NCBI GenBank assembly: GCA_947450325.1
Contig: CANFUT010000018.1
Span: 22,848 to 86,847, forward strand
Length of the DNA: 64,000 bases
Reading direction: 5' to 3'
Source: Flavobacteriia bacterium
Lineage (GTDB): Bacteria; Bacteroidota; Bacteroidia; Flavobacteriales_D; Crocinitomicaceae
The first letter of the stretch is position 1; each line of letters opens with the position of its first letter. Shown here one piece after another: positions 26,112-36,546 of this stretch. The notes under the pieces are model-generated. The model was not told the DNA's origin and did no database searches. It was given only the letters and a program-made list of their open reading frames with translations. Made by a program: the position numbers and the translations under genes.

Positions 26112-27923
26112 TTAATGTTCTTCTTCACCTTCAGCAAGTGGCACAATTTGAGAAATAAAATCCTCTTCTGCCCCTGGTTTAGAATAATCGTAAGGCCATC
26201 TGTGAACCACTGGCAAAGCACCAGGCCAGTTACCATGTATGTGCTCGACAGGAGTAGTCCATTCCAAAGTATTCGATCTCCATGGATTTTGAACAGCTTT
26301 AGGTCCTCTAAAAATACTATAGAAGAAGTTAAACAAGAAAACAAGTTGACCAAGAGCCGCAACAATTGCGAAAATTGTAATGATTACATTTAGATCCATC
26401 ATCATGTCTGCTGCTGGTTTATCAAACTCATTGTAAACAGAATAATCATAATATCTTCTAGGTGCACCTGCTAATCCAACAAAGTGCATTGGGAAAAATA
26501 CCCCGTAAGCACCAATAATTGTAATCCAAAAGTGCACATATCCTAGGCGTGTATTCATCATTTTACCATACATTTTGGGGAACCAATGATAAACACCTGC
26601 AAACATTCCGAAAACAGCTGACATACCCATTACCACGTGAAAGTGAGCAACAACAAAATAAGTATCATGAATTGCAATGTCTAAGGCAGAATCTGCGAGG
26701 ATAATACCTGTTACCCCACCAGTAATAAATGTAGAAACTAAACCAATTGCAAACAACATTGCAGGAGTTAAAACCAAACTTCCTCTCCAAAGTGTTGTAA
26801 TGTAGTTAAAAACCTTCACTGCAGATGGAATAGCAATCAAAAGAGTTGTGAATACAAATACACTTCCTAAGAAAGGATTCATTCCTGTTACAAACATATG
26901 GTGACCCCATACGATAAATGACAAGAAACCGATTGCTAAAATTGAACCGATCATCGCACGGTAACCAAAAATTGGTTTACGTGAATTAGTTGATATAATT
27001 TCAGAGGATAAACCCAAAGCAGGTAACAATACAATGTATACCTCAGGGTGACCTAAGAACCAGAAAAGGTGTTGATACAACAATGGAGATCCACCGTGAT
27101 TTTCAAGCATTTCCCCATTTACAATAATATCAGATAAGTAGAAACTTGTTCCAGCTAGTCTGTCCATCATCAATAACAAAGCGGCTGACAATAATACAGG
27201 GAAAGAAAGAACTCCCAAAACTGCTGTTACAAAAAACGCCCAAATTGTTAATGGCATTCTTGTCATTGTCATTCCTTTTGTTCTAAGGTTTAAAACTGTA
27301 ACGATATAATTCAAAGATCCAATTAAAGAAGACGCAATGAATATTGTCATAGAAAATAACCACAATGTCATACCTAACCCTGAACCTTCAATCGCTTGAG
27401 GAAGTGCAGAAAGAGGAGGATAAATTGTCCAACCAGCCATTGCTGGTCCTGTTTCAATAAACAGTGAGGAAAGCATGATTACTGATGACAAAAAGAACAT
27501 CCAATAAGAAAGCATATTCAAGAAACCCGAAGCCATATCACGAGCTCCAAGTTGCAATGGAATAAGCATATTAGAAAAAGTTCCTGATAATCCTCCTGTT
27601 AATAAGAAGAAAACCATTATAGTTCCATGAATTGTAACTAAACCAAGGTACATGTTTTCTTTCAAAACACCTCCTGGAGCCCATGTTTCACCTAAAAACA
27701 TAGATAAAAAATCCGAACTTTCACCTGGCCATGCCAATTGAATTCTAAACAAGATAGATAGTAACATTGCTACTACACCCATAAATACAGCAGTCATTAA
27801 GAACTGCTTACCAATCATTTTATGGTCTTGACTAAAAATGTACTTCGAGACGAAACCTTCTTCATGGTGATCGTGAGAATGTGCATCGTGATGTCCGTGT
27901 GCTTCGTGAGCTAAAGCTGCCAT
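26112..27923 (-). CDS. coxA: cytochrome c oxidase subunit I (aa3 type)
   Basis: This 603-residue protein is the catalytic heme-copper subunit that reduces oxygen to water and pumps protons. About twelve membrane helices are present. FWFLGHPEVYIVLLPALG contains the CuB His cross-linked to Tyr and the D-channel Glu, which place it in the A1 class. VVAHFHVVMGM holds the heme His pair. The first 20 residues are strikingly His-rich (HEAHGHHDAHSHDHHEE). It is the last gene of the act-cox operon, 29 bases after coxB; subunits III and IV are not adjacent. Confidence 0.96.
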   Translation of the reverse strand: MAALAHEAHGHHDAHSHDHHEEGFVSKYIFSQDHKMIGKQFLMTAVFMGVVAMLLSILFRIQLAWPGESSDFLSMFLGETWAPGGVLKENMYLGLVTIHGTIMVFFLLTGGLSGTFSNMLIPLQLGARDMASGFLNMLSYWMFFLSSVIMLSSLFIETGPAMAGWTIYPPLSALPQAIEGSGLGMTLWLFSMTIFIASSLIGSLNYIVTVLNLRTKGMTMTRMPLTIWAFFVTAVLGVLSFPVLLSAALLLMMDRLAGTSFYLSDIIVNGEMLENHGGSPLLYQHLFWFLGHPEVYIVLLPALGLSSEIISTNSRKPIFGYRAMIGSILAIGFLSFIVWGHHMFVTGMNPFLGSVFVFTTLLIAIPSAVKVFNYITTLWRGSLVLTPAMLFAIGLVSTFITGGVTGIILADSALDIAIHDTYFVVAHFHVVMGMSAVFGMFAGVYHWFPKMYGKMMNTRLGYVHFWITIIGAYGVFFPMHFVGLAGAPRRYYDYSVYNEFDKPAADMMMDLNVIITIFAIVAALGQLVFLFNFFYSIFRGPKAVQNPWRSNTLEWTTPVEHIHGNWPGALPVVHRWPYDYSKPGAEEDFISQIVPLAEGEEEH

Positions 27924-27952
27924 TTTATACTAATTTATATTGATAATTTCTA

Positions 27953-29200
27953 CTAATTAACTGCAACTACTAAAGTATCAGCTGTGGCTTCTGCAGCGGG
28001 TGCAGGAGCAGAAACAGCCAAAAATTCATCTTTAAAAGTTTTCTTTGTTTTAAACCATTTCTTGTATGAAGAAGGGGAATCAACAACTACAATCATTTTC
28101 ATTTTGTAATGCGCACCTCCACAGATTTTATTACACATTAAGACAAAATTAAAGTCAGGATTGTTCATTTTTTGCTTCATTTCTGAAGTGGAAATCGTTG
28201 GTTTAAATTTAAATCTAGTAGTTAAACCAGGAACTGCGTTAATTTGCGCTCTAAAGTGAGGAAAATAAGCAGAGTGAATCACATCTTTAGCTCTAAAGTT
28301 AAATTCGTAATCTTGATTCTTCATTAAATGAAGAGTATCAGCTTCGATTACATCATCATACGCCCTAGCATCTACATTAGAATTATGACGGTATTTCATC
28401 TGATAAAGCAAACGCAAAAGACGTGTTTTTCTATCTAAATCAGCTTCCATTTTCACCCTATCTTTTGGAATAAAGATATTTTTAGGATTATTCAACTTCT
28501 CCTCAAGTAACTTAATTCCCAAAATTGTTCCGTCATGACTTCCAACTTCCATAATTCTAATCGCAGAATCAAGAGTGGCTGTAGTCAAAAGCGCCAATTG
28601 GTTTTTGTCAGTTGTTAATTTATAATCAAAATAACCTAATTTGTTATCATTTCCAGCATATCGCGCTGTCCATTTAAACTGCTCAGAAAACAATTCGACT
28701 CTTATCGCTTCTTTATTTGCATCTGAGGTAATATTATTCCAAGTTTTCAAACCAAGAATAATGATAAATGCCAATACAATTGCTGGAACAACGGTCCAAA
28801 TTAACTCAAGCTTATTGTTGTGAGGGTAAAAATACGCTTTCACTCCTGGTTTTCTAACATACTTGAAAGAAAAGAAAAACAACAAAAAGTTTGTTATGAA
28901 GAAAACAATTACAATCAATAAGAAGTTTACATCTAACAGCCAATCGTATGTTTTACCATGTTCAGAAGCAGCTTCACCTCGTCCAGTAAAACCGTATGTT
29001 GACATCAGCCAAATAAAACCTCCGAACAATAGAATCATGAATGTCAACATCATGTTTGCATTCAATTTATTGTCTCTGTTAGGAATATCCTCCTCACGAC
29101 GATTTCTTAATTTGGAAGAATGTTCGTATAATCTAACCAATTGGGCAATAGCTACTGCTCCCAAAACGATTACAACTAATGTTACTAATTTAAAACTCAT
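27953..29200 (-). CDS. coxB: cytochrome c oxidase subunit II
   Basis: Subunit II receives electrons from cytochrome c through CuA. The 415-residue protein is longer than usual: several hydrophobic segments within the first 150 residues, an insert of about 100 residues within the cupredoxin domain, and an Ala/Pro-rich tail. CuA ligands are visible as His in VIHSAYFPHFR and CNKICGGAHYKM (two Cys, His, Met). The usual CxE of the motif reads CNK, a variant I recall from Bacteroidota homologues. It lies between actF and coxA. Confidence 0.92.
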   Translation of the reverse strand: MSFKLVTLVVIVLGAVAIAQLVRLYEHSSKLRNRREEDIPNRDNKLNANMMLTFMILLFGGFIWLMSTYGFTGRGEAASEHGKTYDWLLDVNFLLIVIVFFITNFLLFFFSFKYVRKPGVKAYFYPHNNKLELIWTVVPAIVLAFIIILGLKTWNNITSDANKEAIRVELFSEQFKWTARYAGNDNKLGYFDYKLTTDKNQLALLTTATLDSAIRIMEVGSHDGTILGIKLLEEKLNNPKNIFIPKDRVKMEADLDRKTRLLRLLYQMKYRHNSNVDARAYDDVIEADTLHLMKNQDYEFNFRAKDVIHSAYFPHFRAQINAVPGLTTRFKFKPTISTSEMKQKMNNPDFNFVLMCNKICGGAHYKMKMIVVVDSPSSYKKWFKTKKTFKDEFLAVSAPAPAAEATADTLVVAVN

Positions 29201-29234
29201 CTCTATTAATTAATCAATGATAAAAAACTATAAA

Positions 29235-30434
29235 TTATATTTCGTGGTGAATACTTTCGTCTAGGAAAGGGTGATTTTTTACAGTTAAAGGCGCCTTAGA
29301 AAGATTGGTCAATACAACTCTAATAAAAAGACCTAAAACTAACAATAACAGACCTATTTCCATAAAACCAATATAAGCATTTGCACCCATTGAACCAGCC
29401 ATCACCATAATGTAAACATCCACCCAGTGACCGAAAAGAACAATCATTCCTACAAAAGTTAAAACTCCAGCATGACGCTTAGCATCTCTAGACATAAGCA
29501 ATAACATTGGGAAAGCAAAATTGATAATGAACATACCAAAGTATAAGAATTTAAAATCCTTAATTCTTGTCAAGTGATAAGTTGTTTCTTCTGGAATATT
29601 TGCATACCAAATCAACATAAATTGAGAGAACCAAAGGTAAGACCATAAAAAACTTGTTGCAAAAGTCCACTTACCTAAATCATGTATGTGACTTTCATTA
29701 ACGTTTGGTAAATAACCTTTTTTCTTCAAAAATAAAGTTAAAGTAACCAAAACGATCATAGTTGAACACCACATACCTGCGAAGATATACCAGCCAAACA
29801 AAGTAGAAAACCAATGTACATCAATTGACATAATCCAATCCCAAGATGATGTAGAACTAAACACAGCAAAGAAAACTAAAAATAAAGCTGCTTTTTTATA
29901 ATTCTTAAAGTGAATTTCAGTACCACCAACTTGGTCTTCTAGTAAAGATCTTGATTTAAAACCTCTCCAAAAAAGCAAATATGTTCCTAAATAAACCAAT
30001 GTTCTGATCCAGAAAAAAGGAATATTTAAATATGCACTTTTACCTTGAATTAACTCATCGTGCGCTACAACTTGTGGATCCATCCAAATATAAATGTGAG
30101 CACCTTGTTGAATGGTAATAACTATTAAAGCAACGATTAAAAGTCCAACTCCAACAGGTAAAAAACCAGCAACTGCCTCAATTACTCTTTTAACAGAAGC
30201 GTACCAACCTGTTTCAGTTGCATATTGAAGAGCCAAAAAGAATAATGCTCCTAGTCCAATTGCAAAAAAGAAAAAACTATCAATTAATAAGTTTCCAGAA
30301 ATACGTTGTCCTAAATGTTCACCATGATGATGAAAAGAAGTCTCAACTACAACTCCGATACCAGTAAAGACGATCCCAAAAACAATCAAAAACATTGTTA
30401 ATAGATTCGCTTTTTTTGTTATTTTGAATTCCAT
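29235..30434 (-). CDS. actF: alternative complex III subunit ActF (quinol-binding membrane subunit 2)
   Basis: ActF is an NrfD-related integral membrane subunit of ACIII, which oxidises menaquinol and reduces a cytochrome c or oxidase directly. The 399-residue protein has about ten hydrophobic helices and a His-rich loop after helix 1 (FHHHGEHLGQ). The family call rests on size, topology and position: sixth in the actABCDEF order, 34 bases before coxB. Confidence 0.9.
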   Translation of the reverse strand: MEFKITKKANLLTMFLIVFGIVFTGIGVVVETSFHHHGEHLGQRISGNLLIDSFFFFAIGLGALFFLALQYATETGWYASVKRVIEAVAGFLPVGVGLLIVALIVITIQQGAHIYIWMDPQVVAHDELIQGKSAYLNIPFFWIRTLVYLGTYLLFWRGFKSRSLLEDQVGGTEIHFKNYKKAALFLVFFAVFSSTSSWDWIMSIDVHWFSTLFGWYIFAGMWCSTMIVLVTLTLFLKKKGYLPNVNESHIHDLGKWTFATSFLWSYLWFSQFMLIWYANIPEETTYHLTRIKDFKFLYFGMFIINFAFPMLLLMSRDAKRHAGVLTFVGMIVLFGHWVDVYIMVMAGSMGANAYIGFMEIGLLLLVLGLFIRVVLTNLSKAPLTVKNHPFLDESIHHEI

Positions 30435-30459
30435 TGTTCTATTTTTACTAATTGAATAT

Positions 30460-31215
30460 TTACATTTTAACTGTAGTATCTGCTACAGCAGCAGATGGTG
30501 CACTGATTGGCAGACCTTTTTCATCAAAAGTTCCATAAGAAGGATTTTGAAACTTATGGATGTAGTGAATAAGTGTCCAAATTTCTTTTTTATTAACTAA
30601 AGAAGCATGTCCACCCATTGCATTTCGACCATAATAGATTGAATAAAACATCTGACCTTCAGCAATAGTTAAACCACCTAAATTTGCAGCACCTACATAA
30701 GAACCAGCAGTAACCATAGGTCCATTACCATCACCTTTTTCACCATGACAATGCATACAGTTAGCAGAGTATAGCTCTTTTCCTTTTGCAAAAATCTTTT
30801 CAGCATTTTCAGCAGTAATTTTATAAGGATTTACATCAGCTGCTGCTTGTAAATACTCATAATCTAACTCATTATTGGAAGTAAAATCCCAACCGTAATA
30901 GCCATGTGATTTAGCAAACACAGCGTTTGGTAATCTATGATAAGGAAGCATCATTAGTACTTCTTCTTCATTTGTTCCATAATAAGGAATTGTTCTCATT
31001 GGTGGAACTAAAGCAGAAATCTTCAAAGTTTTAGAAACATCTAAACTTCCTTTAACTTCACCATAATCAACATATGGTTCAATAGCAGGTGAGCGATACA
31101 TATCAGGCATGTATTCTAATCCTGCACTATCTGGATTTGATGAGCATGATCCAAAAATTAGACCTAATACTGCAACTCCTGATATACTTGCTATTGCTTT
31201 AAAAATTTTATTCAT
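30460..31215 (-). CDS. actE: alternative complex III subunit ActE, mono-heme cytochrome c lipoprotein
   Basis: This 251-residue c-type cytochrome carries one CMHCHG heme motif with a downstream Met ligand candidate (GRNAMGGH). The N terminus is a lipoprotein signal with Cys24 in FGSCSS. In ACIII it serves as the electron exit subunit towards the terminal oxidase. It is cotranscribed between actD and actF with gaps of about 24 bases. Confidence 0.92.
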   Translation of the reverse strand: MNKIFKAIASISGVAVLGLIFGSCSSNPDSAGLEYMPDMYRSPAIEPYVDYGEVKGSLDVSKTLKISALVPPMRTIPYYGTNEEEVLMMLPYHRLPNAVFAKSHGYYGWDFTSNNELDYEYLQAAADVNPYKITAENAEKIFAKGKELYSANCMHCHGEKGDGNGPMVTAGSYVGAANLGGLTIAEGQMFYSIYYGRNAMGGHASLVNKKEIWTLIHYIHKFQNPSYGTFDEKGLPISAPSAAVADTTVKM

Positions 31216-31238
31216 CGTACTGATAAATTATCGTTTGA

Positions 31239-31775
31239 CTATTTTACGTCTCTTTGATCTAATTCAACTATTCCTGTAGATTTCAACAACTCATGAATTT
31301 CAGATTCAGAAAATTGAGTGTTTTGAGATAATCTAAGTTCCATTACAAATTTATCATCTGTAGTTCTAGGATCAGGATTTGATGCTGGCAAACCGGGCAA
31401 TGTTTTATTTCTTAAAAAATAAGTCAAGGCCATTCCGTGTGCAGCACATAACACTGTAAACTCGAAAGTAACAGGAACGAATGCCAACATATTATCTAAG
31501 TAACTTTCATTAGGCTTACCTCCAATATTCATTGGCCAATCAGTAATCATAAAGAATCTCATACCAAGTGTTGCCAACATCAGACCAGTTAAACCATAAA
31601 TAAACGCCATGATACCAAGTCTAGTATTTTTAACACCGATAATTGGATCAATTCCATGGATTGGGAAAGGAGAGAAAACCTCTGCTACTTTAATACCCTT
31701 TGCGACTAATTTCTTTGCACCGTCTTTAAGCACATCGTCATCGTCATACATTGCATATATAATTTTATCTGCCAT
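31239..31775 (-). CDS. actD: alternative complex III subunit ActD (DUF3341)
   Basis: ActD is a small ACIII subunit with two membrane helices and no known cofactor. The 178-residue protein starts with a soluble ACT-like region carrying VFSPFPIHGIDPIIG, the family signature, then two helices separated by a loop. It starts 8 bases after actC. Confidence 0.92.
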   Translation of the reverse strand: MADKIIYAMYDDDDVLKDGAKKLVAKGIKVAEVFSPFPIHGIDPIIGVKNTRLGIMAFIYGLTGLMLATLGMRFFMITDWPMNIGGKPNESYLDNMLAFVPVTFEFTVLCAAHGMALTYFLRNKTLPGLPASNPDPRTTDDKFVMELRLSQNTQFSESEIHELLKSTGIVELDQRDVK

Positions 31776-31783
31776 GATCCTTA

Positions 31784-33208
31784 TTAATGATTGTTATTAT
31801 TTTCTGATTCACTGTGATCATCATGTCCATGATGAGTGTCTGGTGCATTTTTGTATGACTCACCAGAAGATTTCAAAATTGTTTTCAATTCAGCGATTGG
31901 TAAAACCGGGAAGAAACGAGCAAACAATAAGAAGAACACAAAGAATAAACCAATTGTACCAACGTACACACCTAAATCAATATGACTTGGATAATGCATA
32001 CTCCATGAAGATGGTAAATAATCTCTATGTATTGAAGTTACAATAATTACATAACGCTCGAACCACATCCCAATATTTACAACAATTGAAATAATAAATG
32101 TGAAAATCAAACTTCTTCTCAATGGTCTAATCCACATCAACTGAGGAGAAATTACGTTACAAGTCATCATTGACCAATAAGCCCACCAATATGGTCCAGT
32201 TGCACGATTGATGAAAGCGTAAGCTTCATATTCAACACCAGAATACCATGAAATGAATAACTCAGTGATATATGCAGTTCCAACAATTGAACCTGTAACC
32301 ATAATTACGATATTCATGTATTCAACATGACGTGTATGAATATAAGCTTCTAATTTCATCGCTTTTCTCATTACCAACATCAATGTTTGCACCATCGCAA
32401 ATCCAGAGAATACAGCACCTGCTACGAAATATGGAGGGAAAATTGTTGTGTGCCACCCTGGAATAACTGAGGTAGCAAAGTCAAATGATACAATTGAGTG
32501 AACCGAGAATACAAGTGGAGTAGCAACACCAGCTAAAACCAAAGAAACCAATTCAAAACGATTCCATTGTTTAGCTCTTCCTGACCAACCAAAAGATAAG
32601 ATAGAATACATTCTCTTTGGGATAGGTCTTTTTACTCTGTCGCGCAATGTTGCAAAATCAGGAATCAAACCAATGTACCAAAAAACTACAGATACAGAAA
32701 GGTAAGTTGAGATTGCGAAAACGTCCCATAGAAGTGGAGAGTTAAAATTTACCCACAAAGAACCAAATTGATTTGGTAAAGGAAGTACCCAATAAGCTAA
32801 CCATAATCTTCCCATGTGAATCAATGGAAACAATCCAGCCATAAATACGGCAAAAATTGTCATTGCTTCAGCGGAACGGTTAATTGCCATTCTCCATTTT
32901 TGTCTGAACAATAACAATACTGCTGAGATCAATGTACCAGCGTGACCAATACCTACCCACCAAACGAAATTGGTAATATCCCAAGCCCATCCAATGGTTT
33001 TATTCAATCCCCAAGTTCCAATTCCTGTACCTAAAAGATACATTATACATCCTACACCGTACAACCCGATAATCAGGGCAATAGCGAAGAGTATATACCA
33101 CATACGTGGTGCTTTGTCTTCAATTGGTTTACAAACGTCCTGAGTAATATCATGGTACGTTTTATGACCTAAAATCAGAGGTTCTCTTATTGCTGCTTCC
33201 TTATGCAT
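31784..33208 (-). CDS. actC: alternative complex III subunit ActC (NrfD-like quinol-binding subunit)
   Basis: ActC is the larger NrfD-like membrane subunit that binds quinol in ACIII. The 474-residue protein has about ten hydrophobic helices, with WWVGIGHAGTLISA in the second and FPPYFVAGAVFSGFAMV later. The C-terminal tail is His/Asp-rich (DTHHGHDDHSESE), a possible metal-binding extension. It lies 20 bases after actB. Confidence 0.93.
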   Translation of the reverse strand: MHKEAAIREPLILGHKTYHDITQDVCKPIEDKAPRMWYILFAIALIIGLYGVGCIMYLLGTGIGTWGLNKTIGWAWDITNFVWWVGIGHAGTLISAVLLLFRQKWRMAINRSAEAMTIFAVFMAGLFPLIHMGRLWLAYWVLPLPNQFGSLWVNFNSPLLWDVFAISTYLSVSVVFWYIGLIPDFATLRDRVKRPIPKRMYSILSFGWSGRAKQWNRFELVSLVLAGVATPLVFSVHSIVSFDFATSVIPGWHTTIFPPYFVAGAVFSGFAMVQTLMLVMRKAMKLEAYIHTRHVEYMNIVIMVTGSIVGTAYITELFISWYSGVEYEAYAFINRATGPYWWAYWSMMTCNVISPQLMWIRPLRRSLIFTFIISIVVNIGMWFERYVIIVTSIHRDYLPSSWSMHYPSHIDLGVYVGTIGLFFVFFLLFARFFPVLPIAELKTILKSSGESYKNAPDTHHGHDDHSESENNNNH

Positions 33209-33228
33209 TACAATCTAATTTATTGCGA

Positions 33229-36200
33229 TTAATGATGTGCCTTTTTCCCGTGACCTTCACCCGAATGAGCTACTTCTTTCTTTTCAATTTGAATTGATTC
33301 AAGAACAGCGTTTTTCTCATTACGAACTTTAGTTTTATACCAAACATTTGGTTTCATACCAACTTCTTCTAAAACTTGGTAAGAACGCGTTTCTTCTGAA
33401 CTTTTACGAACCATTGATTTAATGTCATTCCAATCTCCAACAACAATTGCGTGAGTTGGACAAACATCTGCACAAGCAGTTGTAACATCTCCATCCATAA
33501 CTGGTCTTGATTCTTTTTTAGCAACCAATTTTCCAGCTTGAATTTTTTGTACACAGAAAGAACATTTCTCCATAACACCTCTAGTACGAACTGTAACATC
33601 TGGATTCAATACCATACGTCCTAAATCGTCTTGAGCAGGATTTACTTGCGTAAATTTCTTGTAAGATGGATAGTTGAACCAATTAAAACGACGTACTTTA
33701 TATGGACAGTTATTTGCACAGTAACGAGTACCGATACATCTGTTGTAAGTCATTTGATTCAATCCTTCGTTACTATGTGTAGTTGCAGCCACTGGACAAA
33801 CTGTTTCACATGAAGCGTGATTACAGTGTTGACACATCATTGGCATGTGAATCACTTTTGGATTCTCAACTGGATGTTCCGCATCATCAAAACTGAAAGT
33901 CTCAGCATCAATTCTAGAACCAATCGTAGCCTCTTGATCTGAAGAATAGTAACGATCAATACGCAACCAAGCCATTTCACGTCCTCTTCTAACTTCATCT
34001 TTACCTACAACTGGAACATTGTTCTCTGATTGACAAGCAATCAAACAAGAACCACAACCGATACAAGAAGACAAATCGATTGTCATTCCCCAACGGTGTC
34101 CAATTTTTTCAACTGGATGTGCATCCCAAAGGTCAAATTTACTGACTGGCTCAGGTCCATGATGTGTCTCAATCATGTGAGCTGGATTGTAAGCTTCTTT
34201 TCCTCTATTTTTGTAAATATCTAAGGTAGTTTCTCTAACAATTGAGTGACGACCCATCACAGTGTGATGAATTTGTGTAGCTGCAATTGGATATAATTCT
34301 GTTCCTTCTTTTTCAACAGAACCAGAAAGATCATAAGATAAAGTTCCGTTATCAAAGTCAACTAAACGGAAGGCGTTTTTACCAATTGGTAATCTATTCC
34401 CTTTTTCGTCTGTTGCAAATCCACCATATTCTTTTGTTTGAAATGCAGAATTTCCAATATTTTCATTGTTTGCTCCTCTTCCGTATCCAAGTGCGATACC
34501 AACAGTGTCTAATGCTTGACCTGGAGAAGGATAAACTGGCAATACCATTTCAACATTACCAACCTTAACTTTCGCTAAATTTAAACCATGTTCTTGATCA
34601 AAAGTAGTGGCATATTTACCTTCCATTTGTGTTGGGTTCATGGTAATATAATTGTCCCAAGTTACTTTTGAAATAGGATCTGCCATCTCTTGCAACCATG
34701 GATTGTTTGCTTGAATACCAGTTCCAATAGCTGATTTTTGATATAAAGAAATCTCTACTCCCTTACCAGTTGGTAACTGACTTGCTAAGCCAGACATTGA
34801 AGCCTCATTAAAAGGAATAGCAGTTGGAAGAATAGCTACAGTTTCTGCACAACTATCGTGAATTGCCTTGTTCCAATATGTATGAAAATCAACGTATTTT
34901 GTTTGCATTGGGAAACCATATAATTCCCAATTAGATTTCATTAAATCATAAACTGCTTTAGATTCTTTTCCTCCTCTTGATTTTGTATCTGTTGCATCAG
35001 CCCAAATAATCAAAGATTCTTGAACTTGCGCTGTATTATGCAAAGGACGAATTGTTGGTTGAGCAATTGCATAATGATTCATTTTTGGATTAAAATCATT
35101 CCAAGATTCCAATGAATGGTGATCAGGTGCAACAAATTTACAAAGGCTTGCAGTTTCATCAGCATAAGATGCAGTTGAAACCGTTAAACTGATATTTTTC
35201 AGACCTTTTGCAAAAGCTTCGCCATTTGCTAATGTATAAACTGGATTTACACCCAAGAAAATCACAGCATCTGGACCTTTACCAGCAATTACATTATTAA
35301 CAAACATGTTCATTTTATCATCTTGCGATGCAAACATGTTTATTGGATTATTTAAATTAATAGTGTGCGTGTAAGCTCCTAATACACTGTTCAATTTATT
35401 TACTAAAATCTGAACAGCTTTGTTATTAGAAGATGCTACAACCAATGATTCACCTTTAGACTTTTGCAATGAAGCAAAGGCTTCATTCGCAATTGCAGTA
35501 GTTGCTTTATCCAGGGATGAAGTGATTCCAGTATTTACACCAAACTTCCCAAGTAAGAAGGCCAAAACGCTTGCTTGCTGTGAAGGTTTAATCATTGCTC
35601 TGTAATCAGCATTAGAGCCAGTTACAGATAAATTTGATTCAAATTGAAAATGTTTTGACATCCAGTCGTTATCTGGATTTCTTCTTGAACCATATTGAAC
35701 TTGATATTCATTCGAAACCAACCAAGAACCTAAGAAGTCTGCACCAATTGAAACAATTGTTTTTGCTTTAGAGAAATCGTAATCAGGAATGATTGGTAAA
35801 CCAAAAGTCAGTTCATTAGCTTTTCTGATACCAGCATAAGACACTGCATCATATTGAATATGCTCAAAGTTTGTTGCTTCTGCAACTCCTCCATTTACTC
35901 TTGCTTTCAATGCTTCGATGGCAGTTTGAGTAACTGGAGAAATAATTGTATTAGAAAGCAATACTACTTTCCCTTTTTTAGCAATTATTTGAGCCAACTG
36001 ATTTTTAATCGGCTTATCAATACTCTCTTTCCAATCAGCTTTTTCAACACCTGAAACAGTTGGATTTTGCAAACGAGCAGAATCATAAAGAGGTAAAACT
36101 GAACCAACGATTTGAGGGTTTACACTTCCTTTGGTAAAACCATAATCTCTATTTCCTTTAATGAAAATAGGTCGACCTTCTCTTGTTTTCACTAAAATGC

Positions 36201-36516
36201 TAGCGTAAGATACACCGTCATAATAAGTTGATGCGTACCAAGTTGGCATACCTGGAGTTACATTTTCAGGTTTGATAACGTAAGGAATGGCTTTAGTAAC
36301 AGGCGCTTCACAAGCCGCAACAGTAGCTGCCGCAACACTGAAGCCTAAAAATTTCAAGAAATCTCTACGAGCTGTAGAAGTTTCTTTTAAATTTTCATCT
36401 GCCAAAAATTCATCCACTGACATTGACTGAGGAAATTCCTGATCTCTGCTTTGAAGAAACTCAGGTGTTTCGTTCAATTCCTCGATTCCTTTCCAATATT
36501 TTCTTGTCGTTCCCAT
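33229..36516 (-). CDS. actB: alternative complex III subunit ActB (iron-sulfur/molybdopterin-like fusion)
   Basis: This 1095-residue periplasmic subunit joins a molybdopterin-oxidoreductase-like domain (about residues 50-760) that is expected to lack cofactor with a ferredoxin-like domain. Cys motifs in order are CIGCGSCLIACQSENN, CQHCNHASCETVCPV, CIGTRYCANNCPY and CSFCVQKI with CADVCPTHA, enough for four clusters. The N terminus has a Tat-like stretch (RRDFLKFLGF) and a Cys (AACEAP) that may be lipidated. It is second in the act operon. Confidence 0.95.
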   Translation of the reverse strand: MGTTRKYWKGIEELNETPEFLQSRDQEFPQSMSVDEFLADENLKETSTARRDFLKFLGFSVAAATVAACEAPVTKAIPYVIKPENVTPGMPTWYASTYYDGVSYASILVKTREGRPIFIKGNRDYGFTKGSVNPQIVGSVLPLYDSARLQNPTVSGVEKADWKESIDKPIKNQLAQIIAKKGKVVLLSNTIISPVTQTAIEALKARVNGGVAEATNFEHIQYDAVSYAGIRKANELTFGLPIIPDYDFSKAKTIVSIGADFLGSWLVSNEYQVQYGSRRNPDNDWMSKHFQFESNLSVTGSNADYRAMIKPSQQASVLAFLLGKFGVNTGITSSLDKATTAIANEAFASLQKSKGESLVVASSNNKAVQILVNKLNSVLGAYTHTINLNNPINMFASQDDKMNMFVNNVIAGKGPDAVIFLGVNPVYTLANGEAFAKGLKNISLTVSTASYADETASLCKFVAPDHHSLESWNDFNPKMNHYAIAQPTIRPLHNTAQVQESLIIWADATDTKSRGGKESKAVYDLMKSNWELYGFPMQTKYVDFHTYWNKAIHDSCAETVAILPTAIPFNEASMSGLASQLPTGKGVEISLYQKSAIGTGIQANNPWLQEMADPISKVTWDNYITMNPTQMEGKYATTFDQEHGLNLAKVKVGNVEMVLPVYPSPGQALDTVGIALGYGRGANNENIGNSAFQTKEYGGFATDEKGNRLPIGKNAFRLVDFDNGTLSYDLSGSVEKEGTELYPIAATQIHHTVMGRHSIVRETTLDIYKNRGKEAYNPAHMIETHHGPEPVSKFDLWDAHPVEKIGHRWGMTIDLSSCIGCGSCLIACQSENNVPVVGKDEVRRGREMAWLRIDRYYSSDQEATIGSRIDAETFSFDDAEHPVENPKVIHMPMMCQHCNHASCETVCPVAATTHSNEGLNQMTYNRCIGTRYCANNCPYKVRRFNWFNYPSYKKFTQVNPAQDDLGRMVLNPDVTVRTRGVMEKCSFCVQKIQAGKLVAKKESRPVMDGDVTTACADVCPTHAIVVGDWNDIKSMVRKSSEETRSYQVLEEVGMKPNVWYKTKVRNEKNAVLESIQIEKKEVAHSGEGHGKKAHH

Positions 36517-36546
36517 ATGATTATTTCGACTACTTCTATTTGTAAA

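Noticed and set aside
26096..26393. Overlapping open frames at the coxA 3' end on both strands
   Set aside because: The coxA frame is strongly conserved through this stretch; the other frames show no family features.
33631..36054. Several open frames on the plus strand opposite actB
   Set aside because: They are antisense shadows of a clearly conserved gene with no promoter or recognisable protein motif.
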